From NCBI RefSeq assembly GCF_947241705.1, contig NC_079259.1, forward strand, positions 682,001 to 746,000: 64,000 nt of DNA. Reading direction: 5' to 3'. The notes below the pieces were generated by a model. That model ran no database searches. It was not told the DNA's origin and saw only the letters and a list, made by a program, of their open reading frames with translations. Of this stretch, positions 24,155-33,262 are shown piece by piece; the stretch's first letter is position 1, and each line of letters opens with the position of its first letter. The translations under genes were made by a program, and so were the position numbers. The stretch is from Saccharomyces mikatae IFO 1815 (lineage: Eukaryota > Ascomycota > Saccharomycetes > Saccharomycetales > Saccharomycetaceae).

Positions 24155-24440
24155 TTTTAATTTGTTGTTATTTTGAAGCGAACGAAAGAAGATGTTTGTT
24201 ATTCTTGCTTATTTTTTTAACAAGAAAACATTCAAAGAGAAATAATGTGTAAGTGAGAAATAAAACGATAACTAGTAAGACACAACAACGGTTTATATAC
24301 TTCGAGAGATGATTAAACCTCTTTCTAGGTTGTGGAAACTGTACACAAAAAATCACTGAAACATTAGTAAAAAGAAAAGTTAAGGCAAAGTAGAGAGGAA
24401 AAACATGACATACAGATAGTAGAAAATCCCTACGAGAATT
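24155..24440. other. CCW22 leader and proximal promoter
   Basis: AT-rich stretch directly upstream of the CCW22 ATG. It contains TATATA (about 24295-24300) at about -145, consistent with a TATA-containing strong promoter, and A/T tracts of the leader. No ATG-initiated upstream ORF of note. Confidence 0.4.
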
Positions 24441-24830
24441 CTATGAGGGGGCCATTGGTTCACCCTCTGCACTGGTCCCTGGAAGGGACTCGCCCCGCGT
24501 AGCCCCTTCTCTTACTGGAAACCACCCGCATGCCAACGGAACACGCGTTCTCAGAAAGTGACGCAGGACTAGGCTCGTGGATGTGTGAAGAGTTTTCCCG
24601 CTGCAGCGCGTCCTGCAGGTTAAACCCAGCCATGAATCCGACCAGGGAGACTGCCTTCCTATTTGGGCGATCGCGTTGTCGGAGTGCCTCAAAACGGGTG
24701 GCTTTCTCCATGCGGAAGCACATACACGGAACCACGAGAAAGAGACCGCGCCGAAGCCTGCTTATTGACGTTGGAGCAGCACATCTGCAGCTATTGTTTG
24801 AATGACTGCCAAACACAGTCATGCCACACG
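24441..24830. promoter_or_regulatory. GC-rich upstream block, probable CCW22 activating region
   Basis: About 390 bp markedly richer in G+C than the surrounding intergenic DNA. It holds AGGGG (stress-response element) near 24445, CCCCT near 24499, ACGCGT (MluI cell-cycle box) at 24543-24548, a Rap1-like CCACCCGCATG near 24525 and an inverted repeat ATGACTG/CAGTCAT at 24802-24822. Its position 0.3-0.7 kb upstream of a highly expressed wall-protein gene fits a cluster of activator sites. Several reading frames stay open here simply because stop codons are rare in GC-rich DNA. Confidence 0.5.
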
Positions 24831-25206
24831 CTTTAATGCTATTAAAGAAAAAGTAATATAGCGGCCATCGTTGGTCTCATCAAAAAAAAAATCAATAAAA
24901 AAACGAAGAGAAAAACTATAAAAAATGGAGGTCATTTTCAAGAATTTTTGAACACATCGGAATTCAACTTCTCATTTTTACACAATGTTCAAAGAATGAA
25001 TGAGAAAAAGGAGGAGTCAATAAACTTTTTCGTCTACAGTTCCATTGATGGTGACGCAAGTGGTGACTAATCCAGCAGAAAAAAATGGACTGCGGGATTG
25101 AGGATATCAGGGACGAGAATTATGTGGGTTGATAGGAATAGGTAATTACTCCGTATTCTTTTTTCACATTTCTGGCCTTCTTTTGCTTATGTGTCTTTAA
25201 GGTTTG
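24831..25206. other. AT-rich spacer between CCW22 upstream region and small ORF
   Basis: 376 bp of AT-rich DNA with A-runs (24882-24905). I see no gene or recognised site. Confidence 0.4.
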
Positions 25207-25569
25207 TCATGCGGGCCCGCAGTCAGCAGAGAAATTTCCTAATAAGGCAGTTGCCCCGCATAAGGCTCCCCTTACGACACCAGAAAGGAAATTAGTGTCA
25301 ATCATATTTTCGGTTATTACATTTTGCTTGTCTTTTTCCATCCGGGACAAAACTAGCATCTTACTGTAAGGGGCATTGATGGGAAGTGTGAAGAAAGGAG
25401 AGGATACAATTATTTCATCTTTGCCTTCAGGCATAGTACTTGCACAACTGGTTACTCTTGAACTGTATATTGAGAATTCAAAAAGAGAACTTCTTATCCT
25501 ACTCAAGTAGCGTCCTTCATCCACAGAAGGCTTTGTAGCGAAGCTTACAGTCAGGCCACGCCTAGTCAT
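25207..25569 (-). CDS. Hypothetical 120-residue ORF between CCW22 and YCF1
   Basis: ATG-initiated frame of 120 codons ending in TGA, in an otherwise empty 1.5-kb gap and on the same strand as both neighbours. I recognise no family. The N-terminal part is basic and Ser-rich (MTRRGLTVSFATKPSVDEG). The C-terminal 25 residues are small and mildly hydrophobic (SGVVRGALCGATALLGNF) with three cysteines overall. Codon use is not obviously biased toward preferred yeast codons. It could be a real lineage-specific or conserved unannotated gene, or a chance frame; S. cerevisiae has no annotated gene at this spot as far as I recall. Confidence 0.25.
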   Translation of the reverse strand: MTRRGLTVSFATKPSVDEGRYLSRIRSSLFEFSIYSSRVTSCASTMPEGKDEIIVSSPFFTLPINAPYSKMLVLSRMEKDKQNVITENMIDTNFLSGVVRGALCGATALLGNFSADCGPA

Positions 25570-25670
25570 GCTGCCTATTTTTGTCCAAATTAAAGTTACT
25601 TTTTGTATTTACGTATTTATCTTGTCCATCAAGTATCTTTCATAGCAAATTAATCATACAGGCCCGAGGT

Positions 25671-28600
25671 CTACTCTTCGTTGACCAACCCAGCTTCTGC
25701 ACATTGTGAATAGAATAACGATTTGGAATTACTTAACAGCTGACCTGGCGTATCAAACTCAGCTACTTTACCATTATCCAGCACAATAATTCTATCGCTA
25801 TCCATAATTGTGTTCAGCCTATGCGCGATAGTTAGGATAGTTCTATCCTTGAAGGCGGTGCGAATTGTCTCTTGGACGACTTTATCTGTTTCCACATCCA
25901 CTGCGGCAGTAGCTTCATCGAGTACCAAAATCTTAGAAGGAACCAACATTGCTCTTGCCAGACACAATAATTGTCGTTGTCCAACACTTAAATTACTGCC
26001 ACCTTCCGATAATTGAGCGTCTAGTCCGTCGTTACTCATTGATAGCACGTGTTCTTTCAGATGAGAGAGTTCTAAGGCTCTCCAAATAGCTTCGTCGGAG
26101 TACTGATTGATCGGATCAATGTTTTCACGAACAGTACCTTCAAATACCTGAGAATCTTGAGGTATGATGGATAGTTTGTGTCTCAAGTCATATAGACCAA
26201 TCTCGTTGATGGAAACACCATCAATCACAATATTTCCCTCACTGGCCTCGATCATTCTGAAAAGAGCTAATGTTAATGAGGATTTCCCCGCTCCTGTTCT
26301 GCCAACAATACCAACTTTTTCGTTTGGTTTTATATGTATATTAATTTGCTTCAGAACAAGATCAAGCTCTGGCCTGTAACGAGTAGAGTAATTGTTGAAC
26401 CTAATGTCACCTTGAGCGGGCCATTGTTTGGGTGGTCTATGACCTTCAATTATTAAAGGGGCTTCACTCTTCAAGTCAGCATATTCTTTTATTCTTTCCA
26501 CTGAAACAATATTGGTCTCAACCTCTACAGTCATCCTAACGATCCAATTTAACGTTTGCGTGATTTGTAATGCGTAACTTAATGATAAGCCAACCATTCC
26601 CGAGGTTAGTGTGCCTTGCTTTAGTCTAAAAACGGATAAGGTTGCTGCACCTAGAATTATAATAGAACCGATAAGTTCCAGTCTATAAGCTAACCAACGA
26701 TTGGCATTAATGGAGGGATAAAATGCACTCATGTTATTATCTATACGGCATTGATTAATATGTGAAAATCTCTTTTGCTGTGAATAACCTCTAACTGTAG
26801 CAAGACCGCCCAAAGTCTCCTGAAAATGGGAGTATATTGGTGATCTGGTGATAGAATCTAAACGACGCAATTCTCTCGATGTTCTCAAATAATACTGCTG
26901 GTAGTAAATGTAAAATACACCTAGCGGAATAATGATGAAGATAAATTGCCACGTCGTTGCACAAATGACCGTAATAGTAAATGTGACCTTTACTGCATTG
27001 ACGAAGAACTGAGAAAACGTTCTTCCCAATAAAGCATCTACTTTATATATATCGTTTGAAAAACGGTTCAAAATTCTACCAATTGGTGTTGTTTCGAAAA
27101 AAGTCATCGGGGCTCTTAAAACAGAGTTTGTCATCAAGTTATGCAAATATTTGGAAGCGTGAATAGTACAAAAAACCCATAAAATAATTGTTTGGATTAA
27201 AGTGGCTAGTGCAGAGCCGATACCAAGGGCAAAATAAATGGCCAAGTAACGAGCAGCATTCGGATTACCTCCATAGCGGCTGTTAATTTCGGACCAATGT
27301 TTCAACCATACATTACCCATGACGGAAAGTAACATTGATATAACAATGAACAATAAGAATACACACACACTTTTCGGGTTGCAAGCTTTAGCGTACTCTA
27401 AGTAGATATTCCACTTCACTTTCCCTTGCTCACGATGCTCTCTTTTAGCAATATTTTCATCGTCACCAAAGTCAATACTTCTTAGGGTTGCATCACTAGC
27501 TCTCCTTAAACTTACGGTATCAGGACTTCCAAAATCCAAATCATTTAGTTTTTGCAATTGTTCCAGCTCGCCTTCGACTGGTATACTGCTTTCACGAACC
27601 GAGTTTTTGGAAGAGTCACACTCTTCACTCTGCTTATTATTATTTTTCTTACCATAATCGTTTAGTAATTTCCATAACGGAGAGTCCGCATCCTTAGTAA
27701 TGTCACTATATGCGCCTTGTTGAATGATTTCTCCATTATCCAACAATGCAATAGAATCTGCGATTGATAAAGCGCTCACCTTATTGGTGGCTAATATCCT
27801 AGTTTTTGTATGTAGCAAACCATTTGGGCCCAATACATGTTCGATCAAGTGCCTTGCAACATGTTCATCAACAGCTGCCAAAGGATCGTCGAGTAAATAA
27901 GTATCTGCTCTTGAATAAACTGCTCTTGCTAAAGATAGACGAGCTTTCTGCCCTCCTGACAAGGAAATTCCCTTCTCACCAACCAAAGTCTTATCCCCAT
28001 CCATCAAAATCGCCAGATCAATAGTTAATGCACAGGCTTTGATAGTTTTTTCATAAAATTCCGCATCATACTTATGCCCAAAAAGAATGTTTTCTTTTAC
28101 GGTACCATTCATTATCCACGGTACTTGTGAAACATATGCAATACAGCCATGAACTGTTGCAAAACCTTTCACTCTAAATAGATCACCGAGCATGCATGAT
28201 AATAAAGCTGTTTTACCACTTCCAACCTTGCCGACAATGCAAGTTAAATTCCCTTTTGTAGCTTGGAAATCAATATTCTTTAAGGCCACCTTATATTCCG
28301 GCTTTCGTTGCCATAAAAAAGTAGCGTCATCTCCAATATTAATGGCTATATCGCCGATATTCTCTACATTTGGTAAGCGCTGGACGGAATCCGGTTGCAG
28401 CTCTTCATTAGTAAAGAATGAGAATAATCTACCAATAGAAACAGAAGCTTCGATAAAAGAATTCAAAACCATGGGAATAATCATTAATGGGAATGAAAGC
28501 AGATTGAAAAGGGTCAAAGCGGGGAAAACCAAATCAGTTGTCAATGCCCTATCTTCGGTATATACAAATACCGCAAAGGTGCAGCATGAAACAAGGAAAG

Positions 28601-30221
28601 GAACTATATTAAACTGAAAGCTTGTAACCGCCATATAACAGCCCAATTTTGTTAAATTCTTCAATTCCTTGTTGTTTCTTACTTCCTCCAGCTTTTCTCT
28701 GTAAGGTTTCTCCCATGCATATAGCTTCAGGGATTTAATATTGTTTAGGATTTCACTTATAACACGGGTTCTTTCATCTTTGTACTTCATCTGGGATTTT
28801 TGTAACTTCTTTTGTATTCTCATTAAGAATGAATTCAATGGCATCATGATAACTAAGATAATTACACCAACCCACATTGAATTTCCCAACAACTTATACA
28901 ATGAATACAGGCAGATAATAATTTGGAAGGGACCTGACCATATTAGATTTAACCATTGCGTCAAATCCTGTAACTTTTGAACATCCACACTCATTAGATT
29001 AACAATATCACCAGTAGAAGAAAGTCCAGATGCCTCATTAGATAAGACTAACGACTTTTGATATATCAAGGCAGTTAAAGCGCTTTTGATGTACATCCCT
29101 GTATTGAAAACGTTCAGAAAATACTGATGCAGGACAGACGTCTGAGTAAATCCCACAAGAAACATAGCGAACGCAATCAGAAACCCTCTTACGATGGGCA
29201 ACTTTTGATGGGGGCTACTTTGAAATCCGAAAACAGAAGGATTACTACCATTTTCTCTCTCATCGTTATAGTCGGTAACAAACTTAATCAAAATCCTTAG
29301 TAATTGTGGCTGAGTAAATGCCAAAATATCATGAATGGCCTTAAAAAAGGCAGCTAGAAGCATTTTAGATCCAAATGTTTTGCATATAGCCAAAGATAGC
29401 GAAGGATTTGATTTTTGCTTTAGTTCACTTTGCCAATTTTTCTCCAATTTTTGAGATAATTCTGCGCTGCTGAAATTCTTTGGTAATTTATATAAATCTG
29501 CTTCCACTAGGTACTTTTCATAACCAGTTTTCATTAAACCTGACATCCACGAAAAAGTAATCCTGGAGAATATATTGGCGCTATCATATGGATTCGGTTT
29601 CCTTCTTGTCAAGCTTTGATGTATGTGTTGGTGTGGCATTAGCGGTTTCTTTGGAAGAGCTTCAAGTAGTAGAATACCGGCGCATGTAATTACTTGAAAT
29701 AATGTCAGTATGAAACCTTGCTCACCAGAATACCATCCACCTTCGTATGTATGTCTAATAAGGATATTTATTAGTTTGGAAAAATTACCAAATGTTTCAA
29801 AAAGCCAATAAAATAAAAGTACGGTGTTGGCTACAACTGATCTGTCGTATTCAATCCAATGTAGACCTAGGGCAACAAATAAAGACAACATGGTCGAAGC
29901 ATATTGGCTTACAATTGTAAAATCTTCAGTTTCATCTTTAGACAATTTCAAAGATGCGAGTGAAACAAATGCTATCTCCAACAGGACAAGTGCCATTCTA
30001 GAAACAATAATCCAATTTCGTCTATATTTTACGCCAGGATGTCTTATCTTACAAAGATGAACCAAATCCCTGGTACCAAAAACTAACATAAAAATTGCTG
30101 ACAGATTTAAGACTACACCATCAATAAAGCATTGAGTGAAGTCGCCATAAAAGGATATAGGTCCGAATCCCTCATGAGATCTACAGAGCTTGCAGGACCA
30201 CGAAGCAAGACTACCAGTCAT
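25671..30221 (-). CDS. YCF1: Ycf1 vacuolar glutathione S-conjugate ABC transporter
   Basis: 1516 residues (1515 in S. cerevisiae), an ABCC/MRP-type pump. It moves glutathione conjugates, including cadmium-diglutathione, into the vacuole using ATP. Layout: TMD0 (about 1-190), linker, TMD1 (about 280-600), NBD1, a phosphorylatable acidic/Ser linker (about 860-940), TMD2 (about 950-1250), NBD2. NBD1 has Walker A GKVGSGKT at 664-671 and signature LSGGQKARLSLARA. NBD2 has Walker A GRTGAGKS at 1307-1314, signature LSVGQRQLLCLARA and Walker B ILVLDEATAAVD. NBD1 carries a degenerate Walker-B end (YLLDDPLAAVD: Asp where Glu is usual), normal for this class. It diverges from RGP1; a Yap1-type site lies in the shared promoter. 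Confidence 0.97.
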   Translation of the reverse strand: MTGSLASWSCKLCRSHEGFGPISFYGDFTQCFIDGVVLNLSAIFMLVFGTRDLVHLCKIRHPGVKYRRNWIIVSRMALVLLEIAFVSLASLKLSKDETEDFTIVSQYASTMLSLFVALGLHWIEYDRSVVANTVLLFYWLFETFGNFSKLINILIRHTYEGGWYSGEQGFILTLFQVITCAGILLLEALPKKPLMPHQHIHQSLTRRKPNPYDSANIFSRITFSWMSGLMKTGYEKYLVEADLYKLPKNFSSAELSQKLEKNWQSELKQKSNPSLSLAICKTFGSKMLLAAFFKAIHDILAFTQPQLLRILIKFVTDYNDERENGSNPSVFGFQSSPHQKLPIVRGFLIAFAMFLVGFTQTSVLHQYFLNVFNTGMYIKSALTALIYQKSLVLSNEASGLSSTGDIVNLMSVDVQKLQDLTQWLNLIWSGPFQIIICLYSLYKLLGNSMWVGVIILVIMMPLNSFLMRIQKKLQKSQMKYKDERTRVISEILNNIKSLKLYAWEKPYREKLEEVRNNKELKNLTKLGCYMAVTSFQFNIVPFLVSCCTFAVFVYTEDRALTTDLVFPALTLFNLLSFPLMIIPMVLNSFIEASVSIGRLFSFFTNEELQPDSVQRLPNVENIGDIAINIGDDATFLWQRKPEYKVALKNIDFQATKGNLTCIVGKVGSGKTALLSCMLGDLFRVKGFATVHGCIAYVSQVPWIMNGTVKENILFGHKYDAEFYEKTIKACALTIDLAILMDGDKTLVGEKGISLSGGQKARLSLARAVYSRADTYLLDDPLAAVDEHVARHLIEHVLGPNGLLHTKTRILATNKVSALSIADSIALLDNGEIIQQGAYSDITKDADSPLWKLLNDYGKKNNNKQSEECDSSKNSVRESSIPVEGELEQLQKLNDLDFGSPDTVSLRRASDATLRSIDFGDDENIAKREHREQGKVKWNIYLEYAKACNPKSVCVFLLFIVISMLLSVMGNVWLKHWSEINSRYGGNPNAARYLAIYFALGIGSALATLIQTIILWVFCTIHASKYLHNLMTNSVLRAPMTFFETTPIGRILNRFSNDIYKVDALLGRTFSQFFVNAVKVTFTITVICATTWQFIFIIIPLGVFYIYYQQYYLRTSRELRRLDSITRSPIYSHFQETLGGLATVRGYSQQKRFSHINQCRIDNNMSAFYPSINANRWLAYRLELIGSIIILGAATLSVFRLKQGTLTSGMVGLSLSYALQITQTLNWIVRMTVEVETNIVSVERIKEYADLKSEAPLIIEGHRPPKQWPAQGDIRFNNYSTRYRPELDLVLKQINIHIKPNEKVGIVGRTGAGKSSLTLALFRMIEASEGNIVIDGVSINEIGLYDLRHKLSIIPQDSQVFEGTVRENIDPINQYSDEAIWRALELSHLKEHVLSMSNDGLDAQLSEGGSNLSVGQRQLLCLARAMLVPSKILVLDEATAAVDVETDKVVQETIRTAFKDRTILTIAHRLNTIMDSDRIIVLDNGKVAEFDTPGQLLSNSKSLFYSQCAEAGLVNEE

Positions 30222-30937
30222 TTTCTTGATTTTTTATGGCCGTATGATGCTTATCTTTTATTGTCAAATTCTTAATCTGATATGGTAGGTGGCAGTCCTG
30301 CTTCCGAATGGAAGTCCATGTGAAGCTATCGCAGTTATATAAGAAAGACCAACTTTTTTCCATCATTTCCATAATTACTAAGCGGTAAGCTTTCAGCGCC
30401 CAAGCATCATCGCGCCGGAATAACCTGTATCCTCACCATGAAGAAAAAAGCATGCCAAGATGACTAGAGGAATAGATATTAATGTTTGGTAGTACGATAT
30501 TCTAGACGCTTGCGTATTGGGATAGTTTTGTCATTGTAAATTGTACTGTGAATTGTTATCCAGTAGAACTCGTTGCCCGTAGGAAATGTTCATGAAATCA
30601 ATAATTAATTGATAAACAAAATTCTTTGTGAAGAATAATAAAGTTTCTTGTAACTCTATTAGGTGGAAGTAGTAGTTAAATATTAGGCTGAGTACTTAAG
30701 TATCTTGTCCCATTTCCTCTTTTAATCGATGTTTATCCCAATGGCTTCTCTGAAATTTAAGGCGCGTCTCCAAAGTGTTATTTTTCAAGAGTGATTCAGA
30801 AGGGAAGTGGATACGATATCTTTCAATAGTATTGCAAAAAGGGAATCGCAAAAAAAGAGACCGCGAAGGCCAAAATACAATTTCTCAAAGCATCTCATCG
30901 GTTCTGCTCCTAATTTTCTTTGTTAGTAAGGGAAGCT
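30222..30937. other. YCF1-RGP1 divergent promoter region
   Basis: 716 bp between two start codons. It contains a Yap1-type element (30375-30381) on the YCF1 side, and an AT-rich middle (about 30590-30690). No dubious gene is called here. Confidence 0.5.
30375..30381. promoter_or_regulatory. Yap1-type response element upstream of YCF1
   Basis: TTACTAA is the optimal Yap1 half-site pair and lies 154-160 bp before the YCF1 ATG. YCF1 is a Yap1 target in S. cerevisiae, where the mapped element (TTAGTCAGC) is further upstream. I saw only a 7/9 match to that form, near 30457. Functional use is inferred. Confidence 0.5.
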
Positions 30938-32926
30938 ATGCGTACGCACAGAACCAATACATTTCTCATAAGAGAAAATATTAAACTAGAGATCATCCAT
31001 GAGTCGAATTCCTATTTTGGTGGGGAACATATATCAATTGCCTTCAGATTCAAGCACCTAGGCTCTCAAAATGAATTATCCAGCTATAAAGAAAAGCTCC
31101 TCGCATTTGATAGAGCAGTTGAAGAGAAGTTAGAACAGCAAGCGAAGACGCAAGAAGATAGTGAAAATACGATTGAAAACCAAACCTGGTCACTGAAATC
31201 AATATTTGGTGCTTTGAAGAAAACAGCTGGTGCTGAAGAGAGTGTAGACGCACAAAACATGAAAGAGCTGAATAAAAACAAGGTTCTAAGAGCAAAAATT
31301 CAGAAGCAAATGTATTTTCATCAACCTGTGACTTTAATATCTGGTTATGTGCAAATATCAGGCACCTTTCAATACGATTCCGAAGTAATTGGGGAGTCGA
31401 AGTTTGAACAAGATGGGGTAAAAATGGTAGGACTAGATATTTTATCTGGACATGCCACAAATTCTATTTTTGCATCAGAAGATGCGACACAAGTCAAAGG
31501 TAAAGGAGATTTAGCCAAGTATTTCAACTCTGATTATATGAACGTAATCAATGGTCTTTCCTCAGAAATCAGTTCTACAGGTAGAACAGGTAATCGTAAT
31601 GGACGAGTTTTAGCAAATTCAGAAGATACCAACATAAGAACCTTGCCCCTCCTTTTAATACCGCAGACACTGCTATTTTCTGAGATTTCTTTGGGACCAG
31701 GTGAAGCAAGGACCTTCTATTTCAAATCAACAAAATTGCCAAAAGATGTCTGTCCAAGTTATTCTTCGTCAAAGGTTGTGTCAATAAACTATGCTCTTGA
31801 AGTTGGTGTGGATGTACTTTCTGATGACAATATCAAGCCATTTTCGAATAAAGTCCCAATAACAATAGCACCATATATTAGTTCAGATGCCGAGCAGTAT
31901 ACATCACATCTCGATAAACCTCCGATTATATTAAAGACAGGCAACATAAAAGAATTGAGGCCTCGTCCACTTACTCGAAAAGTTTCTACAGCTTCTGCTG
32001 TATCATTTGGTAGGAGAAAATCATCCATTATTGACATTGATTCTACATTGGAAAATAGTGAAATTGTTAATCGCGTCAAAGAAAGCTTTATTGAACTAGT
32101 TGAGTCCAATCAAAACGTTTCAAAAGATATAGATGAACTTGTTGATCGGCAATTAGAAGTACAGTTTGAAAAGGATGAAGATTCTTCAGACCCTGAACTT
32201 AACGACACCCGTTTTTCCAATGAAATGGTGGCATCGGCGAGTTCTAGTGCGACTGTTAATGCTGTTAATAAAAGGAGAAAAAGTGAATCCATCCGCAACA
32301 ACATTTTTAACCTCGAGCGGAAGGTCTGGAATGATAAATCTCTCATAAAGTCAGACAATAATTCCAATCTCTTACCTCAACTGGTCAATTTACAAAGTGC
32401 ATATCAAATAAACAGGAACAATGTGCCTATGGCAAAGGTGTCTTTGTCAGCACCTTTTTTTAAGACTACAGATAATATAGATTTGGTTATTGAGTTAGAT
32501 TCAATAACCACCCCTGTACTAAAAGTGACCTCGTTAACTGTATCCTTAGAATCTTTTGAAATTATAAATCCAAAATATAGAACTGAAGGAAAACGAATGG
32601 ATAGCAAGCCAAAAGGGAATTCAGTCTATGAAAAACATTTTATTTGTTTCGATGAATGCAACTCCGTGTCCGTAAAACTACTTCCTCCAAGATCACCCAC
32701 AAGTCAGATTACGGGACAGTTCAAGACAGACGTCTTTCACCACAAGTGGATGATAGGTCTAAAATTTGTAATAGTTGCCAAGACAGGAAGTATCACATTG
32801 GATCAATTTTATGAAGACAAAAAAGGTGTTTTGTTTCATTCAAAAGAGAGTTTAGAAGGTGAGGAGTTTTCCTGCTACGTTCCCGTTCCAATATTGGCCA
32901 CGTCTGAAGATTTCATGGGATGGTAA
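30938..32926 (+). CDS. RGP1: Rgp1, subunit of the Ric1-Rgp1 exchange factor for Ypt6
   Basis: 662 residues from the ATG at 30938 (MRTHRTNTFLIRENIKLEII), close to 663 in S. cerevisiae; the open frame upstream of it has no ATG. Ric1 and Rgp1 together activate the Rab GTPase Ypt6 at the Golgi for endosome-to-Golgi transport. The protein has arrestin-like beta-rich segments at the N-terminus (SYFGGEHISIAFRFKHLGSQ) and the C-terminus (TDVFHHKWMIGLKFVIVAKT), as in Rgp1 family members. They are separated by a Ser-rich, charged linker (about 330-460). No membrane segment. It is transcribed in tandem with HPR1. Confidence 0.95.
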   Translation: MRTHRTNTFLIRENIKLEIIHESNSYFGGEHISIAFRFKHLGSQNELSSYKEKLLAFDRAVEEKLEQQAKTQEDSENTIENQTWSLKSIFGALKKTAGAEESVDAQNMKELNKNKVLRAKIQKQMYFHQPVTLISGYVQISGTFQYDSEVIGESKFEQDGVKMVGLDILSGHATNSIFASEDATQVKGKGDLAKYFNSDYMNVINGLSSEISSTGRTGNRNGRVLANSEDTNIRTLPLLLIPQTLLFSEISLGPGEARTFYFKSTKLPKDVCPSYSSSKVVSINYALEVGVDVLSDDNIKPFSNKVPITIAPYISSDAEQYTSHLDKPPIILKTGNIKELRPRPLTRKVSTASAVSFGRRKSSIIDIDSTLENSEIVNRVKESFIELVESNQNVSKDIDELVDRQLEVQFEKDEDSSDPELNDTRFSNEMVASASSSATVNAVNKRRKSESIRNNIFNLERKVWNDKSLIKSDNNSNLLPQLVNLQSAYQINRNNVPMAKVSLSAPFFKTTDNIDLVIELDSITTPVLKVTSLTVSLESFEIINPKYRTEGKRMDSKPKGNSVYEKHFICFDECNSVSVKLLPPRSPTSQITGQFKTDVFHHKWMIGLKFVIVAKTGSITLDQFYEDKKGVLFHSKESLEGEEFSCYVPVPILATSEDFMGW

Positions 32927-33262
32927 CCAACAAACGCATACAGTATAGTTGTAAGATCGGTCTTGCATTTAAGTTTAGTTTAAAACCAAAAATTTTACCA
33001 AATTTCCAAATATTTTGTAAGCTGTGGGTATTCAGGGATATATTTACGAGATAGTTGACCAATATATTGGCTTACTCTATTGTTTTCATGTCTTTAATTC
33101 TTTCTTGCGCAATTTCGGATCAGCTCACTTGACACGACAAGTATTTCTTTCCAGTTGCCATTTTTCTTTATGATCAAATTCGACAGCTATAGCATGACTA
33201 GTTGAAGCATCAGACATTTTTTGTTACTCAAGAACCACTAACCTTAGGCAACAAGGATAACA
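32927..33262. other. RGP1-HPR1 intergenic region
   Basis: 336 bp holding the RGP1 3' end (AT-rich to about 33080) and the HPR1 promoter. No exact known site was found. Confidence 0.4.

Noticed and set aside
23846-24160. 104-codon frame on the plus strand with repeated WLFS, opposite CCW22
   Set aside because: It mirrors the CCW22 12-bp repeats and codon bias on the other strand; CCW22 has signal peptide and GPI features, this has none.
24168-24356. 62-codon frame with a hydrophobic segment just upstream of CCW22
   Set aside because: It begins with GTG, not ATG, lies in the CCW22 leader/promoter and resembles no known protein.
24441-24822. Three overlapping frames of 83-120 codons on both strands of the GC-rich block
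   Set aside because: Few stop codons are expected in GC-rich DNA. The frames overlap each other, lack recognisable domains and lie in a likely promoter.
31050-31460. 136-codon frame antisense to RGP1 (position of the S. cerevisiae dubious ORF VPS61/YDR136C)
   Set aside because: It lies wholly inside the well-supported RGP1 coding region, has no recognisable family and is best explained as a shadow of RGP1.
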